Source: CAVQMC01 sp963713505 (GTDB lineage: Bacteria; Bacteroidota; Ignavibacteria; Ignavibacteriales; Ignavibacteriaceae). Taken from it: a stretch of 64,000 bases of DNA. The notes beneath the pieces are model-generated. The model saw only the letters and a program-made list of their open reading frames with translations. It searched no databases and was not told the origin of the DNA. The stretch's first letter is position 1. Each line of letters starts with the position of its first letter. The stretch is taken from the NCBI GenBank assembly GCA_963713505.1, contig CAVQMC010000029.1, positions 1 to 64,000 on the forward strand, given 5' to 3'. Positions 20,266 to 29,144 of this stretch are shown piece after piece. Both the position numbers and the translations under genes were made by a program.

Positions 20266-22771
20266 TTATTGTGACAAATTATCAAGTTTATAAGGTTCAA
20301 CTGAATAACTATATCCATAACCGTAACCATATCTGTATTTAAATGAAGATTCTTCAATTTCGCCTGCATTAACTACAATACCTGAAATTTTAATACCTGT
20401 TTGTTCCATTTCCTGAATTCCCCAAGAAACACTTTCTTTAAAACTATGTCTCAGGTCTTAAAATTAATATAGAGTCTTTTAATATGTTTTCCTATGACCA
20501 AAGTATCCACAACTCTTGTAACAGGAGGAGTATCAAGAATTATATAATCGTATGCACTATTTTCTAAAATCGATAAGTAGTTCTATCATTCTCTCGGAAC
20601 CAAGTAAATCGGCAGATTCATCACCTGTTCCACCTGAAGGTAGAATATCTAATGTTCTTACTACTTTATTATATATATTTGGTGTGGTAACATGTTGACT
20701 TAAGAAAGTGATTAAACCCGGTGAATCAGTAGGAATATTAAAAATACGTAGATAAGGTAGCTTTTTTCAAATCGCAGTCAACTAATAAAACATTCTTTCT
20801 TGATTGTGCTAATGAAATTCCTAAATTAGCAACAATACTGGTTTTGCCTGTGTTTTCTTCACAACTCGTAACCATAAATATTTTTTTCTTTCCTTCTAAT
20901 TTTAACGCAAGTTTTGTTTTTAAAACTCTATAAGTTTCTTTAAATCCATCTTGATTTTCCATTAATGTACAAATCGGTCATCAGAATCGTTGCTTTACTC
21001 GTCAGAATCGTTGCTGATAATACTCTTTTTTTAATATCTTTTGGATAATTTGGAATTATAGCAAAATTGGAATATGAAAATCATTTTCAATGTCATCTAA
21101 AGTTACTAGTTTTTGATTTTTTAACTCAACAATAAATATACTTATTAGTCCTGCAAACAAACCAAATAATAATCCAGCAATAAGATTAAAAAATTTTCTT
21201 AGGAGAAGATGGTTTTATTGGTTCATGAGCCGGATCAACAACAACAATATCTTGAAGTTTGGATAATTCTGCCATTCTCATTTCTTCACGTTTATCCAGC
21301 AGCATTGTAAATATTTTTTCATATACATTTTTTTGTCGCAGTAAATTAGCTAGTTTATTTTCCTGTGCGGGTAGGTTTTCCATTTTAACTTCATACTTTG
21401 ACATTAAATTAGTAATCTTAAGAAGTTTTTTTTCAAGTGCATCAATAATAATTTGGTATGCAGTTAATGTATTTTCATTATAACTGGATAGCTGTTTTTT
21501 TACCAATGCAATTTGTTTGTCAACTGCTACCACATCGGGATGAGTTTCTTTTCTTTTTTGAAGTAATTCTAATCTCTGCAATTCTAAATTAGATAATTGT
21601 CTCATTAAATTTGCAAAAGGTGAATTGCCTTGATCAGGAAGTATTTTGAGGTGAAAGATAACTTTGATCAAAATAACCGCTGTTTTTTAATTCTTCCTGC
21701 ATACTGGCAAGTTTATTTTTATAATCAGTCAATTCTAAATCTGTTTTTAATTTTTCCGCTTCAAGATTACTTAAAAATTGCACCAGGTCCCTACTGCTTT
21801 CGTCAATCGTCATTATTTGTCCGCTGGCTTTAAATTGACTTAAATTATTTTCAGCAGTTTTTAATTTCTCCTGCATTTCCTGTAATTGATTATCAACAAA
21901 ATTGAAAGAATATCTGATAGTTTGTTTTTGCTGATCAATTCTTGTATCTCTATATTTTTCAGTAATTGTATTTGCAATTACTTTTGACGCCAAGGGGTGA
22001 AGAGGATTTTACTGAAATTTCGAATACATCTGTTTTAGGTTTATTATCAACAGTTATGCTTTTTTTCAATTTATCTATTGTATCATAATAACTATTGATA
22101 TCAAAATAAACTCTGCTTCCTGTTGAAGAACTGGGCCAATACATTACTAAATCTAATTTTGGAAATTTAAATACAGCAGCAGAAGAATCTTTTGATACCT
22201 GAAGTAGACTATCGGTTTTTGCATCATAGATGTTGAAAATATTATTTTCACCTTTTTCAACATAAAACTTATAATCATTATCTGAAGGTTCAAGTTTTGA
22301 TTCAACAAATTCCGGTAGCTTATTTGAAATAGCTGAGTTTTCAAGAAAATCATGGTTGTAGTCGATAAGAGATTTATTAATTTCGGTTTCTTTTCCGCTT
22401 GGACTCACAATTTTATCTACTTTTAAAAACAGGTTTAATTCATCAACAACTTTACTCATTACACTCCATGTCTTCACTAGTTCCATTTCTGTTTCAATTT
22501 CATCGGGGGACTGTAAATTAACAAATGATTGAAAATCACTTCGCATTTGGTTTTTATCAGACTTTTCTTTCTTTAAAAGTGTGCTCGATTCATAAACAGG
22601 AGTAGCTATATTATTATAAATGAAAACTAAAATTAAAGTGCATATAACTGAAATAAACAGTAGTATTTTTCTTTTATTAATAATTTGAAAAATCTCACCA
22701 AGTGTTTTCTCATCTCTTTTGATATTCTGACCGTTTGATCGATGCGATGATTTATTTATATCGTTAGACAT
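20266..22771 (-). pseudogene. Wzc-like chain-length regulator and tyrosine autokinase, interrupted
   Basis: One gene of about 835 residues in at least six frames. The N-terminal Wzz domain starts at 22771 with a membrane segment (KILLFISVICTLILVFIYNN) and PVYESSTLLKKEKSD. A coiled-coil middle follows (about 21990-21200). A second membrane segment LIAGLLFGLFAGLISIFIVE lies near 21170, preceded by the Pro-rich EPIKPSSPKK. The kinase domain has MVTSCEENTGKTSIVANLG (Walker A, NTGKTS), NVLLVDCDLKKATLSTYF (Walker A'), YDYIILDTPPVTRVVD (Walker B) and a C-terminal tyrosine cluster KYRYGYGYGYSYSVEPY. This is the fused polysaccharide co-polymerase/BY-kinase that controls polymer length by autophosphorylation. 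It stands 42 bases after the Wza-like gene. Frame breaks cluster at about 21990, 21670, 21190, 21060, 20735, 20585 and 20460. Confidence 0.82.
20981..21015. repeat. 14-bp direct repeat at 21-bp period
   Basis: TCAGAATCGTTGCT occurs at 20981-20994 and again at 21002-21015, exactly 21 bases apart. It lies inside the linker between the second membrane segment and the kinase domain of the interrupted Wzc-like gene. A 21-bp step is seven codons, so it would duplicate seven residues in frame. It may be a small in-frame duplication or a local assembly artefact. Confidence 0.6.
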
Positions 22772-22813
22772 ACTAAAGCCTTTTACCTTAAATGAATTTC
22801 TTTCATTAAAATT

Positions 22814-23422
22814 TTATTTTTTAAATACAGCATAAATAGTAATTAGAAGTGCTAAACCTGAAATAATTATTGTATAATTTCTGGCATCAGCCCAAAATGA
22901 ACGAGGTACGTATATCCTATCTCCTGATTGCAATCCGATGTCGCTGACCGTATTTCCTTTTTTAATGATATTTGCTGCGTCAAGCTGAATTTCTTTATCG
23001 CCCCGGACAATGTATATATCGTCAAGATTTGCATCGCTGGTAGCTCCGCCTGCTAAAGCAATTATACCTGATAACTTTTCTACATCGGTAACATAGTAAT
23101 ATCCTGGAGATTTAACTTCTCCAAGAATATTTATTTTATATAAAGGCTGAACAGACAATTCAGGGTTACGATAAAGTGAATCATATTTTTGAGTAATTTG
23201 AGATTCCAAAGTTTCATAATCAATATTAGTAGCCGGTACTAATCCGAGATAAGGAAGTTGTAAATTGCCATCCTGCTGAATATAATAATCTCCGGATATT
23301 TTATCTGATATGTTAAAAAATGTAATTCTAACACCATCTCCGGGGTTCAATTGCTGCGCACTGGTAATTGAACTGCCACATAAAAAAAGTAATTCCAAGA
23401 AAACCAATATTTTTAATTTCAT
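22814..23422 (-). CDS. Wza-like polysaccharide export protein
   Basis: A 202-residue protein from the ATG at 23422, which has AGAGG (23428-23432) five bases upstream. An upstream ATG at 23443 would add seven polar residues before the signal peptide and is less likely. A signal peptide (MKLKILVFLELLFLCG...SAQQ) precedes LNPGDGVRITFFNISDKISG, the Poly_export domain, and an SLBB repeat KINILGEVKSPGYYYVTDVE with KLSGIIALAGGAT. A last hydrophobic segment TIIISGLALLITIYAVFKK ends the protein. It is shorter than E. coli Wza (about 380), as is common for Bacteroidota-type members. It should form the periplasmic/outer-membrane export channel. It is the first gene of the minus-strand polysaccharide operon. 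Confidence 0.88.
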   Translation of the reverse strand: MKLKILVFLELLFLCGSSITSAQQLNPGDGVRITFFNISDKISGDYYIQQDGNLQLPYLGLVPATNIDYETLESQITQKYDSLYRNPELSVQPLYKINILGEVKSPGYYYVTDVEKLSGIIALAGGATSDANLDDIYIVRGDKEIQLDAANIIKKGNTVSDIGLQSGDRIYVPRSFWADARNYTIIISGLALLITIYAVFKK

Positions 23423-24075
23423 TATATCCTCTGTAGAACTCAATTATCTTTTTTCAAAAAACATAGCTTCGCCACATCAGTCACATTATTATTTTTAAAA
23501 TTAACTGCATGACTTTATCATAATATTTAATATTAATATTTGTATAACGGGCATTGTAGTTAGGGAAGCTCATTCTAACTCCAATTTCATACTGAGACAA
23601 TTTTTATGCCACCAATTTATAAATTATTTTTTCATATTAGCAATTATTATGATTTTCTCTTCATTTTATATTGAGAAAAATAATTAATTGTGCATCAAAA
23701 TATGACATATTTTCTGAATCAATTGGGGAAATTAAATAGGAAAAAAATTTAAGTTTTTATTAACCCTTACATTCTTTACTAATAATATACGGATAAAAAA
23801 TGAATAATTATTAGTATTAATTTAATTTTGTTTTTCAATTTAATAATATAGTTAAAATTGTAATTAATTACTTTAACAACATATTAAATATTTTTAGATA
23901 ATTACAATATATTTATTAGTCATCATTTTTCAGATCATGTCCTTTATAAATATTTAACAGTTGCTTATTAATTTAATAATACAAAGGTATTTTTTTTAAT
24001 TCAAAAATATTTAGTAAGTTTCTATCTATCTTTTTATTATTTCCTCAGATCATTAAATTTTAATAAGGCATTAAA
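23423..24075. other. Divergent promoter region of the polysaccharide locus
   Basis: About 650 bases, strongly AT-rich, between the minus-strand export gene and the plus-strand aminotransferase gene. No coding frame with family motifs is visible. The length and the divergent arrangement make it the main control region of the locus. A sigma-54-like element on the minus strand (TGGCAT-N5-TTGT, 23596-23611) was noticed but lacks the -12 GC, so it is not called. Confidence 0.5.
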
Positions 24076-25209
24076 ATGAACATACCATTTTTAGATTTAA
24101 AAACACAGTATCAATCTATTAAAGATGAGATAAATCCAGCTATACAGGAAATTTTAGATAATACCGCTTTTATATTGGGTAAAGCTGTTTCTAATTTTGA
24201 AAGCGATTTTGCAATAGCACATAATGTCAAATATTGCCACGGTACAAGTTCCGGTACGGATGGAAATCATCTTGTGCTTTGGGCATTAGGTGTAGGGCCT
24301 GGAGACGAAGTAATAATACCTGCAAATACATTTATTGCTACGGCATGGGGAGCTACATTATGCGGAGCTAAACCAGTATTTGTTGATTGCCATCCTGAAA
24401 GTTATAACCTAGATCCTTCTAAAGTTGAAAAAGCAATTACACCTAAAACCAAAGCAATTGTGGCTGTACATCTATACGGTCAGCCTGCAGATTTAAATCC
24501 TTTAAAGGAAATCGCTAAAAAACATAATCTAATTTTGGTTGAAGATGCTGCTCAAGCTCATTTGGCTGAATACAATGGACAAAAAGTAGGCGGATTAGCT
24601 GATGCCGCTTCTTTCAGTTTTTATCCGGGTAAAAATCTAGGTGCTTATGGTGAAGCAGGTGCTGTTACAACTAATAATGTAGATCTTGCAGCAAAATTGA
24701 AAATGTATAGAGAACATGGTCAGTCCGAAAAATATCATCATCAGACTTTTGGTCATAATTATAGAATGGAAGGAATACAAGGCGCAGTATTAGGAGTTAA
24801 ATTAAAATATCTTAATGACTGGACAAATGGTAGAAGAAGAGTTGCTGCAGAATATAAAAAACAATTAGGAGACTTATCTCAAATTATACTTCCGAAAGAA
24901 ATGGAATATGCAAAACATGTTTATCATTTATATGTAATTCAGGTAAAAGATCAAAAAGAAAAAAGCGGAAATGAATTAAGAAATGAATTACAAACTTTTC
25001 TAAACAAAGAAGGAATTTCGACCGGTCTTCATTATCCGATTCCTCTGCACCTACAACCTTGTTTCGGGAATTTAGGTTATAAAAAAGGAGATTTTCCGGT
25101 TACAGAAAAATTAGCTGAAACCGGTTTGTCTTTACCTATGTTTCCGGAATTGAATAACGATCAGATTGAATTTGTTTCAAATAAAATAAAAGAATTTTTT
25201 AATAAATAA
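24076..25209 (+). CDS. DegT/DnrJ/EryC1 sugar aminotransferase (WbpE-like)
   Basis: A 377-residue PLP enzyme. NIPFLDLKTQYQSIKDEINP is the family's N-terminus, CHGTSSGTDGNHLVL the cofactor phosphate region, LILVEDAAQAHLAEYNGQKV the Asp/Gln that contacts the ring, and FSFYPGKNLGAYGEAGAV the Schiff-base lysine (Lys186). YRMEGIQGAVLGVKLKYLN follows, as in sugar-nucleotide aminotransferases. They convert a 3- or 4-keto nucleotide sugar to the amino sugar using glutamate. With the dehydrogenase at 27153 and the acetyltransferase at 28204 it fits the WbpB-WbpE-WbpD route to UDP-2,3-diacetamido uronic acid. The exact keto position is inferred from this context. Start ATG at 24076; first gene of the plus-strand half of the locus. 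Confidence 0.88.
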   Translation: MNIPFLDLKTQYQSIKDEINPAIQEILDNTAFILGKAVSNFESDFAIAHNVKYCHGTSSGTDGNHLVLWALGVGPGDEVIIPANTFIATAWGATLCGAKPVFVDCHPESYNLDPSKVEKAITPKTKAIVAVHLYGQPADLNPLKEIAKKHNLILVEDAAQAHLAEYNGQKVGGLADAASFSFYPGKNLGAYGEAGAVTTNNVDLAAKLKMYREHGQSEKYHHQTFGHNYRMEGIQGAVLGVKLKYLNDWTNGRRRVAAEYKKQLGDLSQIILPKEMEYAKHVYHLYVIQVKDQKEKSGNELRNELQTFLNKEGISTGLHYPIPLHLQPCFGNLGYKKGDFPVTEKLAETGLSLPMFPELNNDQIEFVSNKIKEFFNK

Positions 25210-25601
25210 AATTTTCTTATATTAGACAGTTATTTTAGAGGGCAAAAAATGAGTGTTAAACTGCTTAGGCTTTTATTAGTTTTGTTAAGCAATTTAAATC
25301 TTCCCTAAATATTACCATTACTTAAATTGATATGAAAAATTATTATTAATAATATTTCATATTACAGTGAATTATTACTATTTGGAATTAATTTTATTGC
25401 TCACATTGAAATACAGCTATTTTTTATTTATTCGATGTAATTTGAGATTTTAATTAGAATTACCTTTTTGTATCAATTTAAAGTAAGAATTTTTGCCCAT
25501 CTCATTTTGATACTAACTTAGTACAAAATCATTAGAAAATTAAACGTATTAGCAGTTTTTTATTGGCACAATTTTAGAAATTTATATGTACATCATTATT
25601 A
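25210..25601. other. Intergenic region with a doubtful 19-codon frame
   Basis: About 390 AT-rich bases. The only coding-like item is ATG at 25249 preceded by GAGGG (25238-25242), giving a 19-residue hydrophobic peptide (SVKLLRLLLVLLSNLNLP) that stops at 25308. It could be a leader or a remnant of a signal peptide, but there is nothing else to support it. The rest must include the promoter of the sugar-transferase gene. No terminator hairpin was found after the aminotransferase gene. Confidence 0.4.
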
Positions 25602-27086
25602 ATGAATCAAATAAAAGAACAGAATAAAAAAATGCGAATAATAAACATGAAAAAAACTCCACTATATAAATATTTCTTTGGTGTGGCTGATGTTCTTGTT
25701 TTATTCGTTTCATTTATTTTTTCTGTATTTGTACTAAGAAGAGATAAGAATATAAATTTGATCGATTTTATAAATCTTTCACAGCCAATATTAATTATAT
25801 TATTTATTCTCTCTCTGATTTTCCTTTTCATTTTTCAATTCAATAATCTTTATAGATTAAATGTTATACTTAACCGTGCGGCTCATATTACGGGAATAGT
25901 AAAAGCATTGTATTACGGAGCATTGAATATTGTATTAATTTCATTCTTAATTAAATCTTCAAATATTGTTGATTCACGTTTAATAATATTTTCTTTTGTA
26001 TTGATTGCTTTGCCGCTGTTGTATATAGTAAGAGTTGAACTTTTAAGAGCAATTTTTGTAAAACTTAAAAACGAACAATTTAAACGAAATGTTATTATAA
26101 TAGGCGATGGGAAAGCAGGAAAAATCTTAGCCACTAAATTAATGTTTGAAAATCCTATTGGAATTGATATCAAAGGTTTTGTTGATGATGATTATGAAAT
26201 AAATACAGAAATCGTTAGCGGTAAAAGGGTATTGGGACACATAGAAAGTATTCAAAGAATAATAATAGAAAATGACATTGATGAACTATTAATTGCTATT
26301 GATGATGAAGATGTGGAAAAATTATTAGTCGTTCTTGATAAATGTAAAACTTTAAATGTAAACATTAGGCTGACTTCTGAACTGTTCAATATAGTTTCCA
26401 AGAAAGTTGTAACTGAAAAATATGCGGAAGTTCCAGTTATTGATGTTTCGACTCATTATAATAACAGTCTAACATTGTTTTTAAAGAGAAGCTTTGATAT
26501 TACAGCTTCTGTTATTGGAGTTATATTACTTTCACCTTTATTTTTTACTTTAACTTTTTTAGTTAGAATCACTTCCAAAGGTCCGATTTTTTTTCATCAG
26601 ACGCGTATCGGCAAAGATGGAAAGCCATTTAAGTTTTATAAATTCAGATCAATGTATGTATCTAATGATAATGATGCTGAAAGACAGAAAATGATGATTG
26701 AGTTTATGAAAAAAGGTAAGCAGCAAAGTACTGATACTAAAATTATCAATAACAAAAGAATAACTCCTATTGGTGGATTTATAAGAAAAACATCATTGGA
26801 TGAACTTCCCCAATTATTTAATGTAATTAAAGGCGATATGAGTTTGGTTGGACCACGACCATGTCTTCCTTATGAATATGAAAATTACGACGAATGGCAA
26901 AAAAGAAGAGTAAGTGTTATTCCGGGTTGTACGGGTGTTTGGCAAGTCTGGGGTAGAAGTTCCGTTTCATTTAGAGATTCTGTAGTCCTGGATCTATATT
27001 ATATAAATAATATGTCACCCTGGTTTGATTTACAAATTATCCTGCAAACCATTCCAGCGGTATTTTTCTTGAGGGGTGCTAAATAA
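25602..27086 (+). CDS. Initiating undecaprenyl-phosphate sugar-phosphate transferase
   Basis: A 494-residue polyprenyl glycosylphosphotransferase. Four N-terminal membrane segments (residues about 20-150) are followed by a Rossmann-like domain NVIIIGDGKAGKILATKLMF (CoA_binding_3). The catalytic bacterial sugar transferase domain then reads KRSFDITASVIGVILLSPLF, GPIFFHQTRIGKDGKPFKFY, KFRSM and RKTSLDELPQLFNVIKGDMS with LVGPRPCLP. The Asp-Glu of LDELPQ and the KFRSM motif are the active site. It transfers a sugar-1-phosphate from a nucleotide sugar to undecaprenyl phosphate, starting the repeat unit that Wzx later flips. The start may also be one of the internal ATGs at 25632 or 25647. It lies upstream of the wbpB/wbpD-like genes in the same direction. 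Confidence 0.9.
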   Translation: MNQIKEQNKKMRIINMKKTPLYKYFFGVADVLVLFVSFIFSVFVLRRDKNINLIDFINLSQPILIILFILSLIFLFIFQFNNLYRLNVILNRAAHITGIVKALYYGALNIVLISFLIKSSNIVDSRLIIFSFVLIALPLLYIVRVELLRAIFVKLKNEQFKRNVIIIGDGKAGKILATKLMFENPIGIDIKGFVDDDYEINTEIVSGKRVLGHIESIQRIIIENDIDELLIAIDDEDVEKLLVVLDKCKTLNVNIRLTSELFNIVSKKVVTEKYAEVPVIDVSTHYNNSLTLFLKRSFDITASVIGVILLSPLFFTLTFLVRITSKGPIFFHQTRIGKDGKPFKFYKFRSMYVSNDNDAERQKMMIEFMKKGKQQSTDTKIINNKRITPIGGFIRKTSLDELPQLFNVIKGDMSLVGPRPCLPYEYENYDEWQKRRVSVIPGCTGVWQVWGRSSVSFRDSVVLDLYYINNMSPWFDLQIILQTIPAVFFLRGAK

Positions 27087-27140
27087 TTTCAGTTGTGTTT
27101 GATTTAAAAATTTGTTTTAATACATTTCATTTGAAATAAA

Positions 27141-27146
27141 GAGAGG
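27141..27146 (+). promoter_or_regulatory. Ribosome binding site that fixes the dehydrogenase start
   Basis: GAGAGG lies six bases before ATG 27153. An in-frame TTG at 27147 would give two extra residues (MKMKV) but directly abuts this site, so the ATG at 27153 is the start. Confidence 0.7.
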
Positions 27147-27152
27147 TTGAAA

Positions 27153-28175
27153 ATGAAAGTCGGTGTGCTTGGATTAGGTTACTGGGGACCAAATTTGGTC
27201 AGAAATTTTCTAGCTCATAAAGAAGTAGAAAAAGTTGTTGCCTGCGATCAAAGAATAGAAAGACTTCAATTTATTAAATCCAGATTTCCATCTGTTGAAC
27301 TATTAAATGATTGCAGAGAATTATTTGAAAGCGATTTAGATATTGTTGCTATCGCTACACCTGTTGATACGCATTTCATGTTTGCAAAAAAAGCTTTAGA
27401 AAACGGTAAAAATATTTGGGTAGAAAAACCTTTTACCGCAACCTCACAGCAGGCGGAAGAATTAATAGAAATTGCAGAAAGAAAAAATCTGAGAATATTT
27501 GTGGATCATACCTTTATTTATACAGGCGCTGTTAAAAAGATGAAAGAACTTGTATCAAAGGGTGAACTTGGAAAATTGTTATACTTTGATTCAGTCAGAA
27601 TAAACTTAGGTCTCTTCCAAAGAGATGTAAATGTAATTTGGGACTTGGCACCGCATGATCTTTCAATTATGAATTATGTAATGAATAATCAAAAAATAAG
27701 TGCGGTTTCTGCTCATGGAATTGCTAATTATAATGGGCATGAAAACATTGCTCATTTAACAGTCTATTTTGAAGATAATTGTTTTGCTCATTTTCATGTT
27801 AATTGGACTTCCCCGGTTAAAATTAGAAGAATGATGGTCGGGGGTGATAAAAAAATGTTGGTCTTTGATGATATGGAAAACTTTGAGAAAATAAAAGTTT
27901 ATGATTCCGGTATTGATATGAAAACTACAGAAAGCATTCACGAAGCTTTAGTCCAATATAGAGTAGGGGATATGTATTCACCGAAAGTATTACAAACTGA
28001 AGCTCTTTCACTTGGAGTAACAGAATTTATTACTTCTATTAAAGATAATAGAGAACCGCTAACTAATGGAAAAGATGGTCTTGATGTAGTTAGAATTTTA
28101 GAAGCTAGTGAAAAATCTATTAAAAACAGAGGTGAATTAGTAGAACTTAAATCCAGTATTTTTGCTAGTGTTTAA
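27153..28175 (+). CDS. Gfo/Idh/MocA-family sugar-nucleotide dehydrogenase (WbpB-like)
   Basis: A 340-residue NAD(P)-dependent oxidoreductase. The N-terminus MKVGVLGLGYWGPNLVRNF contains the GxGxxG dinucleotide fold. VWVEKPF-type sequence (IWVEKPFTATSQQAEELI) carries the EKP motif typical of the family. DLAPHDLSIMNYVMNN provides the catalytic His/Asp region. In the WbpB-WbpE pair, the dehydrogenase oxidises the 3-OH of UDP-GlcNAcA and the aminotransferase uses the keto sugar. The aminotransferase and acetyltransferase needed for that route lie in the same cluster, and the acetyltransferase is 28 bases downstream. A different nucleotide sugar is possible, because UDP-GlcNAc 6-dehydrogenase (WbpA) is not in the window. 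Confidence 0.87.
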   Translation: MKVGVLGLGYWGPNLVRNFLAHKEVEKVVACDQRIERLQFIKSRFPSVELLNDCRELFESDLDIVAIATPVDTHFMFAKKALENGKNIWVEKPFTATSQQAEELIEIAERKNLRIFVDHTFIYTGAVKKMKELVSKGELGKLLYFDSVRINLGLFQRDVNVIWDLAPHDLSIMNYVMNNQKISAVSAHGIANYNGHENIAHLTVYFEDNCFAHFHVNWTSPVKIRRMMVGGDKKMLVFDDMENFEKIKVYDSGIDMKTTESIHEALVQYRVGDMYSPKVLQTEALSLGVTEFITSIKDNREPLTNGKDGLDVVRILEASEKSIKNRGELVELKSSIFASV

Positions 28176-28203
28176 TAAAATAATTTTTTAGGAAAAATTC
28201 TAT

Positions 28204-28686
28204 ATGGAAAAGAAAAATATAAACAATGTTAAACTTGGTGAGAATGTTAAAATTTTTGATTTTGTAAATTTATATGGTTGCACAATTGATGATAACACAA
28301 AGATTGGTACATTTGTAGAAATTCAAAAAAATGCGTTTATAGGGAAAAATTGTAAAATTTCTAGCCATACTTTTATTTGTGAAGGTGTTCATATAGAAGA
28401 TAACGTTTTCATTGGCCACAATGTTACGTTTATAAATGATAAATATCCGCGTTCCACTAATTCAGATGGTTCCTTGCAAAATGAAAGTGATTGGAGCGTT
28501 GTTGAAACTTATATTAAAAAGGGAGCATCAATCGGTTCTTCTTCAACAATATTATGCGGAATTACAGTTGGTGAAAATGCTATTGTTGGTGCCGGGGCAG
28601 TGGTAACAAAAGATGTTCCTGCAAATACAGTTGTTGCAGGAGTTCCTGCAAAAGTGGTTAAAAGAATTGAAAATCAGCTGGCTTAA
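28204..28686 (+). CDS. Hexapeptide-repeat sugar N-acetyltransferase (WbpD-like)
   Basis: A 160-residue left-handed beta-helix protein. Hexapeptide repeats run from IFDFVNLYGCTIDDNTKIGT through VEIQKNAFIGKNCKISSHTF and VHIEDNVFIGHNVTFINDKY. They end in ASIGSSSTILCGITVGENAI with VGAGAVVTKDVPANTVVAGV. The PRSTNSDG insertion after NDKYPR matches WbpD/WlbB-type acetyltransferases that act on the 3-amino group of a UDP sugar uronate. Acetyl-CoA is the expected donor and trimer the expected form. Length fits (about 160-190 in the family). It directly follows the WbpB-like dehydrogenase, supporting a diacetamido uronic acid pathway. Confidence 0.87.
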   Translation: MEKKNINNVKLGENVKIFDFVNLYGCTIDDNTKIGTFVEIQKNAFIGKNCKISSHTFICEGVHIEDNVFIGHNVTFINDKYPRSTNSDGSLQNESDWSVVETYIKKGASIGSSSTILCGITVGENAIVGAGAVVTKDVPANTVVAGVPAKVVKRIENQLA

Positions 28687-28731
28687 TTTAAATCTTGAAA
28701 GTCTATTTTAGTAGGAACCCCTTTACTTATA

Positions 28732-28947
28732 TTATGAAAGCAACAATATAGTAATCATTATTGTTAAAGTGACGAAGTAAGCTACACCTATTTTAAATTT
28801 TAATTTCTTTTTATTCCCGGATTTCCGAATTAAACTAATGTTGTTATCGTCATTATCAATAACTAATACTTCGGATTCAGTTTCCGGATAATTTTCTTTA
28901 TATAAATTTATATCGTCTAGTACCATTCCCTTTTGATGAATCAGCAT
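28732..28947 (-). CDS. Small tail-anchored membrane protein, unrecognised
   Basis: A 71-residue protein from the ATG at 28947, which has AGAGGGA (28951-28957 on the + strand as TCCCTCT) three bases upstream. A longer start at 28971 lacks such a site. The protein has an acidic, Asp/Asn-rich N-terminal half (VLVIDNDDNNISLIRKS) and one C-terminal hydrophobic segment VAYFVTLTIMITILLLS. It would sit in the inner membrane with the N-terminus in the cytoplasm. It is convergent with the polysaccharide genes and upstream of the OmpA-like gene in that strand's direction. No family is recognised. Confidence 0.6.
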   Translation of the reverse strand: MLIHQKGMVLDDINLYKENYPETESEVLVIDNDDNNISLIRKSGNKKKLKFKIGVAYFVTLTIMITILLLS

Positions 28948-28950
28948 TTT

Positions 28951-28957
28951 TCCCTCT
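28951..28957 (-). promoter_or_regulatory. Ribosome binding site that fixes the start of the small membrane protein
   Basis: AGAGGGA on the minus strand is three to four bases upstream of ATG 28947. It supports that start over the ATG at 28971, which lies upstream of the site. Confidence 0.65.
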
Positions 28958-29144
28958 AAATAAAGCCTCAAAAAGTGAATTTTTTATAAGAAAAGCGAAA
29001 GAATTATGCCAATCTTGTAAACTGAATTTTAATTTGATTTTGGAGCGAATTGAAGGTGAGTGTTAATTTAAAGTAATATTTACCGGCATAAATTACGATA
29101 AAAAAATACTTCAATAGAAATTCAAGTAAAGTTTTCCTCTATAT

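Noticed and set aside
23596..23611. Sigma-54-like element on the minus strand upstream of the export gene (TGGCAT-N5-TTGT)
   Set aside because: The -24 half fits but the -12 GC dinucleotide is GT, and it lies about 175 bases from the start codon. With such AT-rich DNA, chance matches are expected.
25249..25308. 19-codon hydrophobic frame after GAGGG
   Set aside because: Too short, no homology cue and no neighbour logic; kept only as a note in the intergenic entry.
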